Assembly: GCA_003230435.1 (NCBI GenBank)
Contig: QIDW01000397.1
Span: forward strand, 1-10,270
Length of the DNA stretch: 10,270 nucleotides
From: Acidimicrobiia bacterium
GTDB lineage: Bacteria > Actinomycetota > Acidimicrobiia > Spongiisociales > ZC4RG35
Direction of reading: 5' to 3'
Below the pieces are notes generated by a model. The model had not been told where the DNA came from. It worked only from the letters and a program-made list of their open reading frames with translations, and ran no database searches. Each line of letters starts with the position of its first letter. Position 1 is the first letter of the stretch. Shown here piece by piece: positions 1 through 6,506 of this stretch. The position numbers and the translations under genes are program-made.

Positions 1-194
1 GAAACCACAGACGGGTAACCGAACACCTTGTGCAGGCCGCGAGCGTCGAGGACTCCCAGCGCTTCGGTCCATTCGACTTCCATGTGGCTTCTGGCAGCCT
101 CAAGACAAAGGATGTGGTCATCAAGCTCATCGGCCGAGGCCGCATCCTTGTCGTCCAGAATCCGGATGACGATGGTCTTCTCTCCCGTTCCCAT
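1..194 (-). CDS. Partial protein, possibly DUF222/HNH-endonuclease-type (N-terminus only)
   Basis: Only the first 64 residues are visible; the frame is open to the left edge. The start is an ATG at 194-192, 44 nt after the stop of the JAMM protease gene on the same strand. No ATG, GTG or TTG precedes it in frame within that gap, and the Shine-Dalgarno match is poor (GTGGGG). The segment begins with a short hydrophobic stretch (TIVIRIL), then an acidic patch and a helix-like region ending in LDARGLHKVFGYPS (about residues 49-62). That ending resembles the 'L..LD.RGLH...G..S' stretch I remember from the N-terminal DUF222 part of actinobacterial HNH-endonuclease (13E12-repeat) proteins. This is recall only, and the HNH part, if present, is outside the window. 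It does not look like a ubiquitin-like sulfur carrier. The reading frame is fairly secure, the family is not. Confidence 0.55.
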   Translation of the reverse strand, partial: MGTGEKTIVIRILDDKDAASADELDDHILCLEAARSHMEVEWTEALGVLDARGLHKVFGYPSVV

Positions 195-238
195 ACCCCA
201 CTTGTACAGCCCGACTGTGACAAGAAAGCCGAATCGGG

Positions 239-640
239 CTAGACCAAAGAAATTTCTTCGATTTCTTCCTGAAGGATCCGCCAGGCCCGGATCACCGGTT
301 CGCCTCGTATCCCGACCACCAGGTAGATCCACTCCGGGTCCAATGCCAAGGCCACATCAACCATGGAAGGCTTGGCTGGTCCTTGCGGATGGGAGTGGAA
401 CACACCGGACAACTCCCAGCCCTTCGATTCGGCATCTCGCAACGCTGCAAAGTGTTCTTCGGGTGGCACCGTGTACCCCGTCGGTGACTCGTCGAGGTTG
501 CCCGTCGGATAGACATCGACCACATTCCCGTCTCCGTCAGATGCAATCAGACCGCAACCCTCATTGGGAAGGGTCTGAACACAATGATCGATGATCAGCC
601 GCCGCAGCGGTTCAGACAGGTGGAGTGTTTCGCTCAACAT
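239..640 (-). CDS. M67 family (JAMM/MPN+) zinc metalloprotease, Mec-like
   Basis: A 133-residue single-domain JAMM protease, the usual size for the bacterial M67/Mov34 family. The full zinc and catalytic motif is present: Glu27 in NEGCG, then HSHP with His82 and His84, Ser92 and Asp95, matching E...HxHx7Sx2D. Family members cut at the C-terminal Gly of ubiquitin-like proteins; mycobacterial Mec releases cysteine from the carrier CysO. The gene starts 29 nt inside the end of the rhodanese-ThiF gene, which encodes the type of enzyme that activates such carriers, so a shared pathway (cysteine, thiamine or molybdopterin sulfur transfer) is likely. The site upstream (GGCAGGCA-ATG) is a weak ribosome site, so translation is probably coupled to the gene before it. 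Soluble, with no signal peptide. The substrate is inferred: no carrier protein is encoded in this window. Confidence 0.9.
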   Translation of the reverse strand: MLSETLHLSEPLRRLIIDHCVQTLPNEGCGLIASDGDGNVVDVYPTGNLDESPTGYTVPPEEHFAALRDAESKGWELSGVFHSHPQGPAKPSMVDVALALDPEWIYLVVGIRGEPVIRAWRILQEEIEEISLV

Positions 641-1793
641 TGCCTGCCGGGCGACAGAGTTCGTCGTAGTCGACCAGCGCGGGTGGACGAAGCGGATCGG
701 AGCAGGACGGGCAACTCGGATCCTGTTTGATGTTCACGCTCATGAAGTCTTGCTCCAGGGCGTCATAGACGAGGAGCCGGCTCGAGAGGGTGTCGCCGAT
801 CTCGAGCAGCACCTTGATTGTCTCCATGGCCTGGATCGAGCCGATGACCCCGGGCAACACTCCCAGGACACCGGCCTCGGCGCATGAGGGAGCGAGCTCG
901 GGTGGCGGTGGTTCGGGATGGAGACACCGATAACACGGACCTTCGTATGGCGTGAAGACTGCCGCCTGGCCTTCGAATCGGAAGATCGAGCCGTGGACAA
1001 CCGGAACACGCAGATGGAGCGAGGCGTCGTTGACCAGGTACCGAGTCGGAAAGTTGTCACCTCCGTCGACAATCACGTCGTAGTTGGCCAAGATCGCTAG
1101 GGCGTTTGCAGCGTTGAGACGCTCACGGTGCATCTCGACCTTGACGTCGGGGTTGAGGGCCAGAAGGGTCTCGCGAGCGGACTCCACTTTCGGCATGCCG
1201 ACCCGATCGATGTTGTGAAGCACCTGACGTTGCAGGTTGGAGGGGTCGACGACGTCATCATCAACGATGCCGATGGTCCCCACTCCAGCTGCCGCGAGAT
1301 ACAGAGCGGCCGGCGAGCCCAGCCCTCCGGCTCCCACCAGCAGGACCCGGGCGCCGAGCAATTTCAGTTGGCCGGTTTCGCCAATTTCGGGTAGTCGGAC
1401 ATGACGGGCATACCTGATTCGTTGATCGGCGGTGAGACCAGTCGGATCACCCCAGGGCAGTCCCTCAGCCTTCCATCGGTCAAAACCACCGGCCATAGAG
1501 ACGACGCGCTCGTAACCCATCTGCTTCAGGGCCGCAGCAGCCAACGCCGACCGCGACCCGCCCGCGCAGTAGAGAACCAGTTCGGCGTTCCTGTGGGTGA
1601 CAACCGTGGCTATGTCGCGCTCCAGCACACCTCGAGCGAGGAATCGGGCGTCGGGAATTGCTCCCTGCTGATGCTCGTCGGCTTCGCGGACGTCTATGAC
1701 GATTATCTCGTCGAGACGTTTCATGACCTGAGCGGGGGTTATCTCCTCAATCTCGCTGCGGGCCGCCTCGACTATCTCACCGTAGGTCGCCAT
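612..1793 (-). CDS. Rhodanese-ThiF fusion: sulfur-carrier adenylyltransferase/sulfurtransferase (MoeB/MoeZ type)
   Basis: A 393-residue cytosolic enzyme that adenylates the C-terminal Gly of a ubiquitin-like sulfur carrier and hands it sulfur. Residues about 15-115 form a rhodanese domain (VIDVRE at 32-37, active-site Cys76 in YCAGGSRS). Residues about 120-365 are a ThiF/E1-like domain: GAGGLGSP nucleotide loop (154-161), DxxxxSNLQRQ (183-190), GGDNFPTRY (244-252), CAEAGVLG with Cys304, and two zinc Cys pairs, 287/290 and 361/364. The rhodanese domain is at the N-terminus, the reverse of actinobacterial MoeZ, where it follows the ThiF domain; the N-terminal order is known in some proteobacterial MoeB-like proteins. 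The ATG shares one base with the aceE stop (TGATG), so translation is probably coupled to aceE. The JAMM protease gene overlaps its 3' end. Whether it serves MoaD, ThiS or CysO cannot be told from sequence, so no symbol is given. Confidence 0.93.
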   Translation of the reverse strand: MATYGEIVEAARSEIEEITPAQVMKRLDEIIVIDVREADEHQQGAIPDARFLARGVLERDIATVVTHRNAELVLYCAGGSRSALAAAALKQMGYERVVSMAGGFDRWKAEGLPWGDPTGLTADQRIRYARHVRLPEIGETGQLKLLGARVLLVGAGGLGSPAALYLAAAGVGTIGIVDDDVVDPSNLQRQVLHNIDRVGMPKVESARETLLALNPDVKVEMHRERLNAANALAILANYDVIVDGGDNFPTRYLVNDASLHLRVPVVHGSIFRFEGQAAVFTPYEGPCYRCLHPEPPPPELAPSCAEAGVLGVLPGVIGSIQAMETIKVLLEIGDTLSSRLLVYDALEQDFMSVNIKQDPSCPSCSDPLRPPALVDYDELCRPAGNVERNTPPV

Positions 1794-4516
1794 CAGTGGG
1801 CCTGAGCCGGGTCGACTTCTTCGGGATCGATGTGATATCGCTCGAAGGCATCACGGACAGTGGAAGCCGGGACACGCCCTTGTTTCGCTAGCGCCGAGAG
1901 TGCGCCCGCCACGATGTGCCCGGCGTCGATCTCGAAGAAACGACGCAGGGCATGTCGGGAATCGGAGCGGCCGTAACCGTCTGTCCCGAGTATCGAGAAA
2001 TCATCCGGTACCCATCGGGCAATCTGGTCCGGGACGAGTGTCATGAAGTCGCTAACGGCAAGGGTGGGTCCACCCGTGTGAGAAAGGAGGCGTGTCGCCA
2101 AAGGCACCTTTTGCTCGTCGCTTGGGTGAAGCCGATTCCAACGTTCCGCCGATAGAGCCTCCTCTCGAAGTTTCTTGTATGAGGTTGCCGACCAAAGTTC
2201 TGCCCCGATCCCGTAATGCTCAGCCAAGTCGGCGGCAGCCTCTCTGGCAGCCAGATTGGCCGTTCCCGAGAAGAGGATCTTCAGATCCGCGCCAAGCTCA
2301 CCCGGGGCAGGTGCCCACCGGTAAAGCCCTTCCACGATGCCCCGATCCACGCCTTCTGGCTTCTCAGGCTGGGCGTAGATCTCGTTGTAGAGGGTGAGGT
2401 AATAGAAGACGTCTTGCGGATCGGCGCCGTACATGCGCTCCAGCCCGTGTTCGACGATGGTTCCCACCTCATAAGCGAAGGCGAGGTCGTAGACCTGACA
2501 GACAGGGACGGTGGAGGCCAGGATCAGGCTGTGCCCATCCTGGTGTTGGAGCCCCTCACCCTGAAGAGTGGTGCGTCCGGCTGTCGCTCCCAGAAGGAAT
2601 CCCCGGGCTCGCGCATCGCTCGCGCTCCAAATCAGATCTCCGACCCGCTGAAAGCCGAACATCGAGTAGAAGATGAAAAACGGGACCATTGGGACGCCCC
2701 TGGTGGCATACGAAGTAGCGGCCGCCGTCCACGATGCCAGCGACCCAGACTCAGTAATGCCCTCTTCGAGGATCTGGCCGTCCTGAGACTCGCTGTACGA
2801 GAGAAGCATCGAGGCATCCACGGGCTCGTACAGCTGACCTTTGGAGGCATAGATCTTCATCTCGCGGAAAAGCGAGTCCATTCCAAAGGTCCTGGCCTCA
2901 TCAGGGACGATGGGGACGACATGTGGCCCGAACTTCGGTGCGCGCGAGAGGTTTCGCAATAGACGCGTGAATGCTGAGGTGGTCGACGCCTCGACCTTGC
3001 CCGAGCCGGCGTAGACATCTTCATACGTCTCAACTCCCGGGAGAGTCAACGAGACTTCTTGGCTGACGAAACGCTGCGGAAGTGGCCCTCCGAGCTCCTC
3101 GCGGCGGGCAAACAAGTAGTCGTGTTCGGGCGTCCCGGGGCCCGGCCGAAAATAGGGTGGAACCTTGTCGCCGTCGAGGGTCTCAGCGGGGATCTCTTCC
3201 TCGAGATGAAGAGTCGCCCGCAGTTCCAACAGCTGTTTATTGGTCAGCTCCTTGATCGAGTGGGTTGCATTACGGCCTTCGACATCCGGACCGAGAGCCC
3301 AGCCCTTGATTGTCTTGGCGAGGATGACGGTCGGTTTGTCGTTGTTGAGCTCGGTGGCCACCTTGTAGGCGCCGTAGACCTTGCGGAAGTCGAGCCCGCC
3401 TCGACGCAGAGCCCAGATCTCATCGTCCGTCCAATCGCTGACTAGTTCTTTGGTGCGGGGATCCTTGCCGAAGAAGTGGTCGCGGACATACGCCCCATCC
3501 TCGGCCTTGTACCTCTGGTACTCGCCGTCGACGGTGGAGCCCATGACGTCTACCAGGGCGCCCTCGATATCCTGAGCAAGCAGCGAGTCCCACCCACTTC
3601 CCCAGATGACCTTGATGACATTCCACCCGGCGCCGCGGAACACGGCCTCCAACTCGCTGATGATCTGGCCGTTTCCCCGGACCGGACCGTCGAGTCGCTG
3701 AAGGTTGCAGTTGACGACCCAGACGAGATTGTCGAGACCCTCTCGAGTGGCCAGCGAGATGGCTCCGAGCGTCTCGGGCTCGTCGGTCTCTCCGTCCCCT
3801 ATGAAACACCAGACCCGGGACAGCGACGTGTCATCCAGCCCGCGATTGTGCAGGTACTTGTTGAATCGGGCGTGATAAATGGAGTTGATAGGGCCGAGAC
3901 CCATTGAGACAGTCGGGTACTCCCAGAACTCGGGCATGAGACGCGGGTGCGGATACGAGGAAAGACCGTCGCCATCGATCTCGAAGCGAAAGTTGTCGAG
4001 ATGCTTCTCGTCGAACCGCCCTTCGAGATATGCCCTGGCGTATATCCCCGGGGCGGCATGGCCCTGCATGTAGATGTGGTCACCGCCGCCTGGGGCGTTC
4101 CTGCCGCGGAAGAAGTGGTTGAAGCCGATCTCGTAGAGGGTGGCTGAGGACGCAAAGGTCGAGAGATGCCCGCCGATTCCCTTTTCTCGGTGGTTCGCCT
4201 TGACCACCATGACTGCGGCGTTCCAGCGGATGAATCTTCGGATCCGACGCTCCAGATGCTCATCACCGGGGAAGTCGGGCTGCTCCTCGGGTGGGATGGT
4301 GTTGATGTACGGAGTGGTGACAGCTCCCGGAACCCCTAGCCGCTTCTTGTGGGCTCTCTCCAACAGCTTGGCTAGGAGAAACCGGGCGCGAACTGGCCCG
4401 TGCACTTCGGCGACTGCATCAAGTGACTCGATCCACTCTCTGGTTTCGACTGGGTCGGTGTCCGGCAATTGGCGGACGAATCCCTCGCCTATGGTTTCGC
4501 CGGGTTTTCCTGCCAT
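1793..4516 (-). CDS. aceE: Pyruvate dehydrogenase E1 component, homodimeric type
   Basis: Thiamine-diphosphate-dependent decarboxylase that oxidises pyruvate and acetylates the lipoyl group of E2, feeding acetyl-CoA to the TCA cycle. It is 907 residues from the ATG at 4516, in the usual range of about 890-930. Visible features, numbered from that start: the ThDP/Mg motif GDG (about 240-242) through NCN (about 269-271), EGRNATHS with the active-site-loop His (about 419), PDEARTFGMDS, the GITESG segment with the conserved Glu, and GATAGRTTLxGEGLQHxDGHS. The sequence closely follows mycobacterial AceE. The frame also opens at an ATG at 4576, giving 20 extra residues (MIAASLSHHS...). I prefer 4516 because those residues look unlike the family and a TAACCT box lies exactly 7 nt before it. 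E2 and E3 genes are not in the window. The stop overlaps the rhodanese-ThiF start. Confidence 0.97.
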   Translation of the reverse strand: MAGKPGETIGEGFVRQLPDTDPVETREWIESLDAVAEVHGPVRARFLLAKLLERAHKKRLGVPGAVTTPYINTIPPEEQPDFPGDEHLERRIRRFIRWNAAVMVVKANHREKGIGGHLSTFASSATLYEIGFNHFFRGRNAPGGGDHIYMQGHAAPGIYARAYLEGRFDEKHLDNFRFEIDGDGLSSYPHPRLMPEFWEYPTVSMGLGPINSIYHARFNKYLHNRGLDDTSLSRVWCFIGDGETDEPETLGAISLATREGLDNLVWVVNCNLQRLDGPVRGNGQIISELEAVFRGAGWNVIKVIWGSGWDSLLAQDIEGALVDVMGSTVDGEYQRYKAEDGAYVRDHFFGKDPRTKELVSDWTDDEIWALRRGGLDFRKVYGAYKVATELNNDKPTVILAKTIKGWALGPDVEGRNATHSIKELTNKQLLELRATLHLEEEIPAETLDGDKVPPYFRPGPGTPEHDYLFARREELGGPLPQRFVSQEVSLTLPGVETYEDVYAGSGKVEASTTSAFTRLLRNLSRAPKFGPHVVPIVPDEARTFGMDSLFREMKIYASKGQLYEPVDASMLLSYSESQDGQILEEGITESGSLASWTAAATSYATRGVPMVPFFIFYSMFGFQRVGDLIWSASDARARGFLLGATAGRTTLQGEGLQHQDGHSLILASTVPVCQVYDLAFAYEVGTIVEHGLERMYGADPQDVFYYLTLYNEIYAQPEKPEGVDRGIVEGLYRWAPAPGELGADLKILFSGTANLAAREAAADLAEHYGIGAELWSATSYKKLREEALSAERWNRLHPSDEQKVPLATRLLSHTGGPTLAVSDFMTLVPDQIARWVPDDFSILGTDGYGRSDSRHALRRFFEIDAGHIVAGALSALAKQGRVPASTVRDAFERYHIDPEEVDPAQAH

Positions 4517-4523
4517 GAGTGTC

Positions 4524-4529
4524 AGGTTA
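4524..4529 (-). promoter_or_regulatory. Candidate -10 box of a leaderless aceE promoter
   Basis: On the minus strand TAACCT (TANNNT) is followed by 7 nt and then the aceE ATG at 4516, which would put the transcription start at or next to the start codon. No Shine-Dalgarno sequence is visible before this ATG, as expected for a leaderless mRNA. There is no good -35 match; TTCGCC lies 15 nt upstream. If real, aceE can be expressed independently of the hydrolase gene. Confidence 0.4.
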
Positions 4530-4591
4530 GTTAGTGGTCTGTCGGGCGAATGGTGTGAGAGAGACGCCGCAATCATTTGTGCGACGGGCCA

Positions 4592-5476
4592 CTAGGCCGT
4601 GATTTCCTGTTTCAACGAAGCCTGCAGCCAGGGGATGATCGTGGCCAAAAACCGGATCGGCGCATCCAGTTGTGGCGTGTGGCCCGTGTCTTCCATCTGA
4701 ACCAGTTGCCAGTCGGGTCTCAGCGAGCACAGCCACTCGACTGCCGTCGGCGAAACGATTCGATCTCCGAGACCCTGAACCACCATGCTTGGCGCTCTGA
4801 TCTCCCGGATCATTTCGACAAACGAAGATGGCCGGCGAAACATCCTGGCAATGGATCTTCCGGTGTGGGGAACCGCCTCCTCGGCCCACGGAAGCTTCAC
4901 TCTCACGGTGGCGAGCCTGACGAACTCCTCGACCACCGGCAATGGTACCCGGCCGGGTTTGTGAGTGATCGTTTCCAGGCCCAGCTTCACAAGCTCTTCG
5001 GGAGTGAGTCGGCTGAGGAAATACCTCGACATGGCGCGACCAACCAATGGCGTTGCCTGGAGAAAGAGACGTCTGGCGGTAGGCCAGTGAATCCTCGGAT
5101 CTGGAAACCTCGGTGGAGTCGCCGGTGCAACGAGTATGAGGGAGTCGACGAGTTCGGGGGATAACGAGGCAACCATCTCAGCAAGCAAGCCGCCCATCGA
5201 GTTGCCAATGAGAGTGGCAGACGGGGCAAACTCGGAGATGAAGGAACGCACCGCCCTGGCGTGAGTATCCAGTTCCCAGTCGCGGGCTGGGGGAGAGAGC
5301 CCGAATCCGGGCAGGTCCAGCGCGACGGTTCGACCCAGGCCGGCAAGTCTCGGACCGACGGCATCCCAGTTGGTGGCCGATCCTCCAAGGCCGTGGACAA
5401 GAACTAAGACCTGGCCGCTTCCTCCGTAATCGCGCCAGTGAAGAGGCCCGGCAGATGTCTGGATGTAGGCGCCCAC
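4592..5476 (-). CDS. Alpha/beta hydrolase fold protein
   Basis: A 294-residue cytosolic hydrolase. Numbered from the GTG at 5476: the HG oxyanion motif (LVHGLGG, His28-Gly29), DLPGFGLS (about 54-61), the nucleophile elbow GNSMGG with Ser93, a cap region at about 120-205, the catalytic acid Asp238 in GLGDRIVS and His266 in DTGHTPQLD. Strands and triad are all present, so it should be active, probably on an ester or C-C bond (carboxylesterase/BphD-like superfamily). The substrate cannot be named. Upstream ATGs at 5566 and 5545 would extend it, but the extra residues (with GCICQYP) are unlike the fold. GTG 5476 sits 6 nt behind a TACCCT box and lies just before the first strand, so I use it. The gene ends 75 nt before aceE (15 nt if aceE starts at 4576) and diverges from the ABC exporter operon. 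No metabolic link to pyruvate dehydrogenase is evident. Confidence 0.88.
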   Translation of the reverse strand: MGAYIQTSAGPLHWRDYGGSGQVLVLVHGLGGSATNWDAVGPRLAGLGRTVALDLPGFGLSPPARDWELDTHARAVRSFISEFAPSATLIGNSMGGLLAEMVASLSPELVDSLILVAPATPPRFPDPRIHWPTARRLFLQATPLVGRAMSRYFLSRLTPEELVKLGLETITHKPGRVPLPVVEEFVRLATVRVKLPWAEEAVPHTGRSIARMFRRPSSFVEMIREIRAPSMVVQGLGDRIVSPTAVEWLCSLRPDWQLVQMEDTGHTPQLDAPIRFLATIIPWLQASLKQEITA

Positions 5477-5482
5477 GTACAG

Positions 5483-5488
5483 AGGGTA
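5483..5488 (-). promoter_or_regulatory. Candidate -10 box of a leaderless hydrolase-gene promoter
   Basis: TACCCT on the minus strand, then 6 nt (CTGTAC), then the GTG proposed as hydrolase start. There is no Shine-Dalgarno sequence before that GTG. No convincing -35 element is visible at 16-19 nt (TCAGAT at 17). The box lies in the short region shared with the divergent ABC operon. Confidence 0.35.
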
Positions 5489-5544
5489 CTGGCAAATACA
5501 GCCCAATCTGATGCCGGTAGAGTTCCGGCTTGCGATTGGCGGCA

Positions 5545-5550
5545 TATCCT
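5545..5550 (+). promoter_or_regulatory. Candidate -10 box of the ABC exporter operon
   Basis: TATCCT (TANNNT), followed by GACTGAC (7 nt) and then the ATT proposed as the ATPase start. The -35 region is weak (TTCCGG, 16 nt upstream). The spacing to the start codon equals that seen at aceE and is one base more than at the hydrolase gene, which is the main support. Confidence 0.35.
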
Positions 5551-5557
5551 GACTGAC

Positions 5558-6487
5558 ATTCTCCAAGCCACGGGCCTGGTCAAGACTTACGACGACCTGA
5601 CCGCCGTTGATGGTGTGAGCTTCACCATCGGCGAGGGCGAAACCTACGGTTTGCTCGGTCCCAATGGTGCCGGCAAAACCACTTCGATTTCCATGATCGC
5701 CGGTCTTCTCGAAGGTGATGCGGGGGAGGTGCGGGTCAGTGGTGAGATCATTTCGACACGATCCACTGCCGGTAAGAGCGAGATCGGGTTGGTACCCCAG
5801 GATCTGGCGATCTACCCCGATCTGACAGCCAGGGAGAATCTGGCATTCTTCGGACGGCTGTACGGAATGGGTGGCAGCGATCTCACTTCGCGGGTCGACG
5901 AGGTTCTGGACGTGATTGGGCTTGCCGGGCGGTCAGACGACCTGGTCAAGGAATTCTCCGGTGGGATGAAGCGCCGTCTCAACATCGGGATCGGGCTTTT
6001 GCACAAACCGCAACTCCTCATCCTCGATGAGCCCACCGTCGGCGTCGACCCGCAGTCGCGTAATGCGATTCTCGAGTCGGTGGAAAGCCTGTCCGACGAG
6101 GGGATGGCAGTCCTCTACACGACCCATTACATGGAAGAGGCCGAGCGTCTTTGCGATCGGGTGGCCATCATCGACGAGGGCAAGATCCAGGCCGAGGGAA
6201 CCCGGCGGGAGCTGGTTGCGATGGTTGGTCAGAAGGACCGGGTCACGATTAGCGGTGGCGGTGACCTGACTGCTGCGGCAGAGTCGGTCAGGGCGGTCGC
6301 GGGAGTCTCGGAAGCCTCGTCGTCCGATCATCAACTCCACATCCTCACCGACGATGCTTCCTCCATTCTGCCTGAGCTCCTCGCGTGCGTGACCGACTCG
6401 GGAGGCACGATCGGCGGTGTCGAAGTGTTCGAGCCCAACCTCGAGGCCGTGTTCTTGCATCTGACCGGTAAGGCTTTGCGGGACTAG
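5558..6487 (+). CDS. ABC-2 exporter ATP-binding protein (DrrA/NatA type)
   Basis: The ATPase of an ABC exporter, 309 residues. Numbered from the ATT at 5558: Walker A GPNGAGKTT (34-42), Q-loop VPQD (Gln81), signature FSGGMKRR (133-140), Walker B LLILDEP (153-159) with PTVGVDP, the switch His190 in TTHYMEEAE, and a C-terminal domain ending in NLEAVFLHLTG, typical of DrrA-like proteins. All motifs are intact. The frame has no ATG, GTG or TTG between a GTG at 5438 and GTG codons inside the domain. The 5438 start would add 40 residues that are antisense to the hydrolase coding region and unlike any ABC protein. ATT 5558 gives the expected N-terminus (ILQATGLVKTYDDL) and has a TATCCT box 7 nt upstream. 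The start is therefore uncertain while the family is not. The two permease genes follow at 20 nt and then by overlap. Confidence 0.93.
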   Translation: MLQATGLVKTYDDLTAVDGVSFTIGEGETYGLLGPNGAGKTTSISMIAGLLEGDAGEVRVSGEIISTRSTAGKSEIGLVPQDLAIYPDLTARENLAFFGRLYGMGGSDLTSRVDEVLDVIGLAGRSDDLVKEFSGGMKRRLNIGIGLLHKPQLLILDEPTVGVDPQSRNAILESVESLSDEGMAVLYTTHYMEEAERLCDRVAIIDEGKIQAEGTRRELVAMVGQKDRVTISGGGDLTAAAESVRAVAGVSEASSSDHQLHILTDDASSILPELLACVTDSGGTIGGVEVFEPNLEAVFLHLTGKALRD

Positions 6488-6506
6488 TGGTTCTCGCAGA
6501 GCACGG

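Noticed and set aside
30..242. Plus-strand open frames of 70 and 188 codons at the left end
   Set aside because: They are antisense to the JAMM protease gene and to the edge gene, and have no motifs. The minus-strand frames carry the E...HxHx7Sx2D motif.
239..1793. Bacterial ubiquitin-like conjugation or CBASS-type defence locus, based on the E1-like plus JAMM pair
   Set aside because: There is no E2-like gene, cyclase, effector or ubiquitin-like gene, and the E1-like protein carries a rhodanese domain and zinc Cys pairs typical of sulfur-carrier enzymes.
2216..2962. A 248-codon plus-strand open frame inside aceE
   Set aside because: It lies wholly opposite strongly conserved AceE sequence and has no recognisable motif or ribosome site.
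4517..4576. The 20-residue N-terminal extension of AceE from the ATG at 4576
   Set aside because: It is unlike the family N-terminus, has no ribosome site, and would place the TAACCT box inside the coding region.
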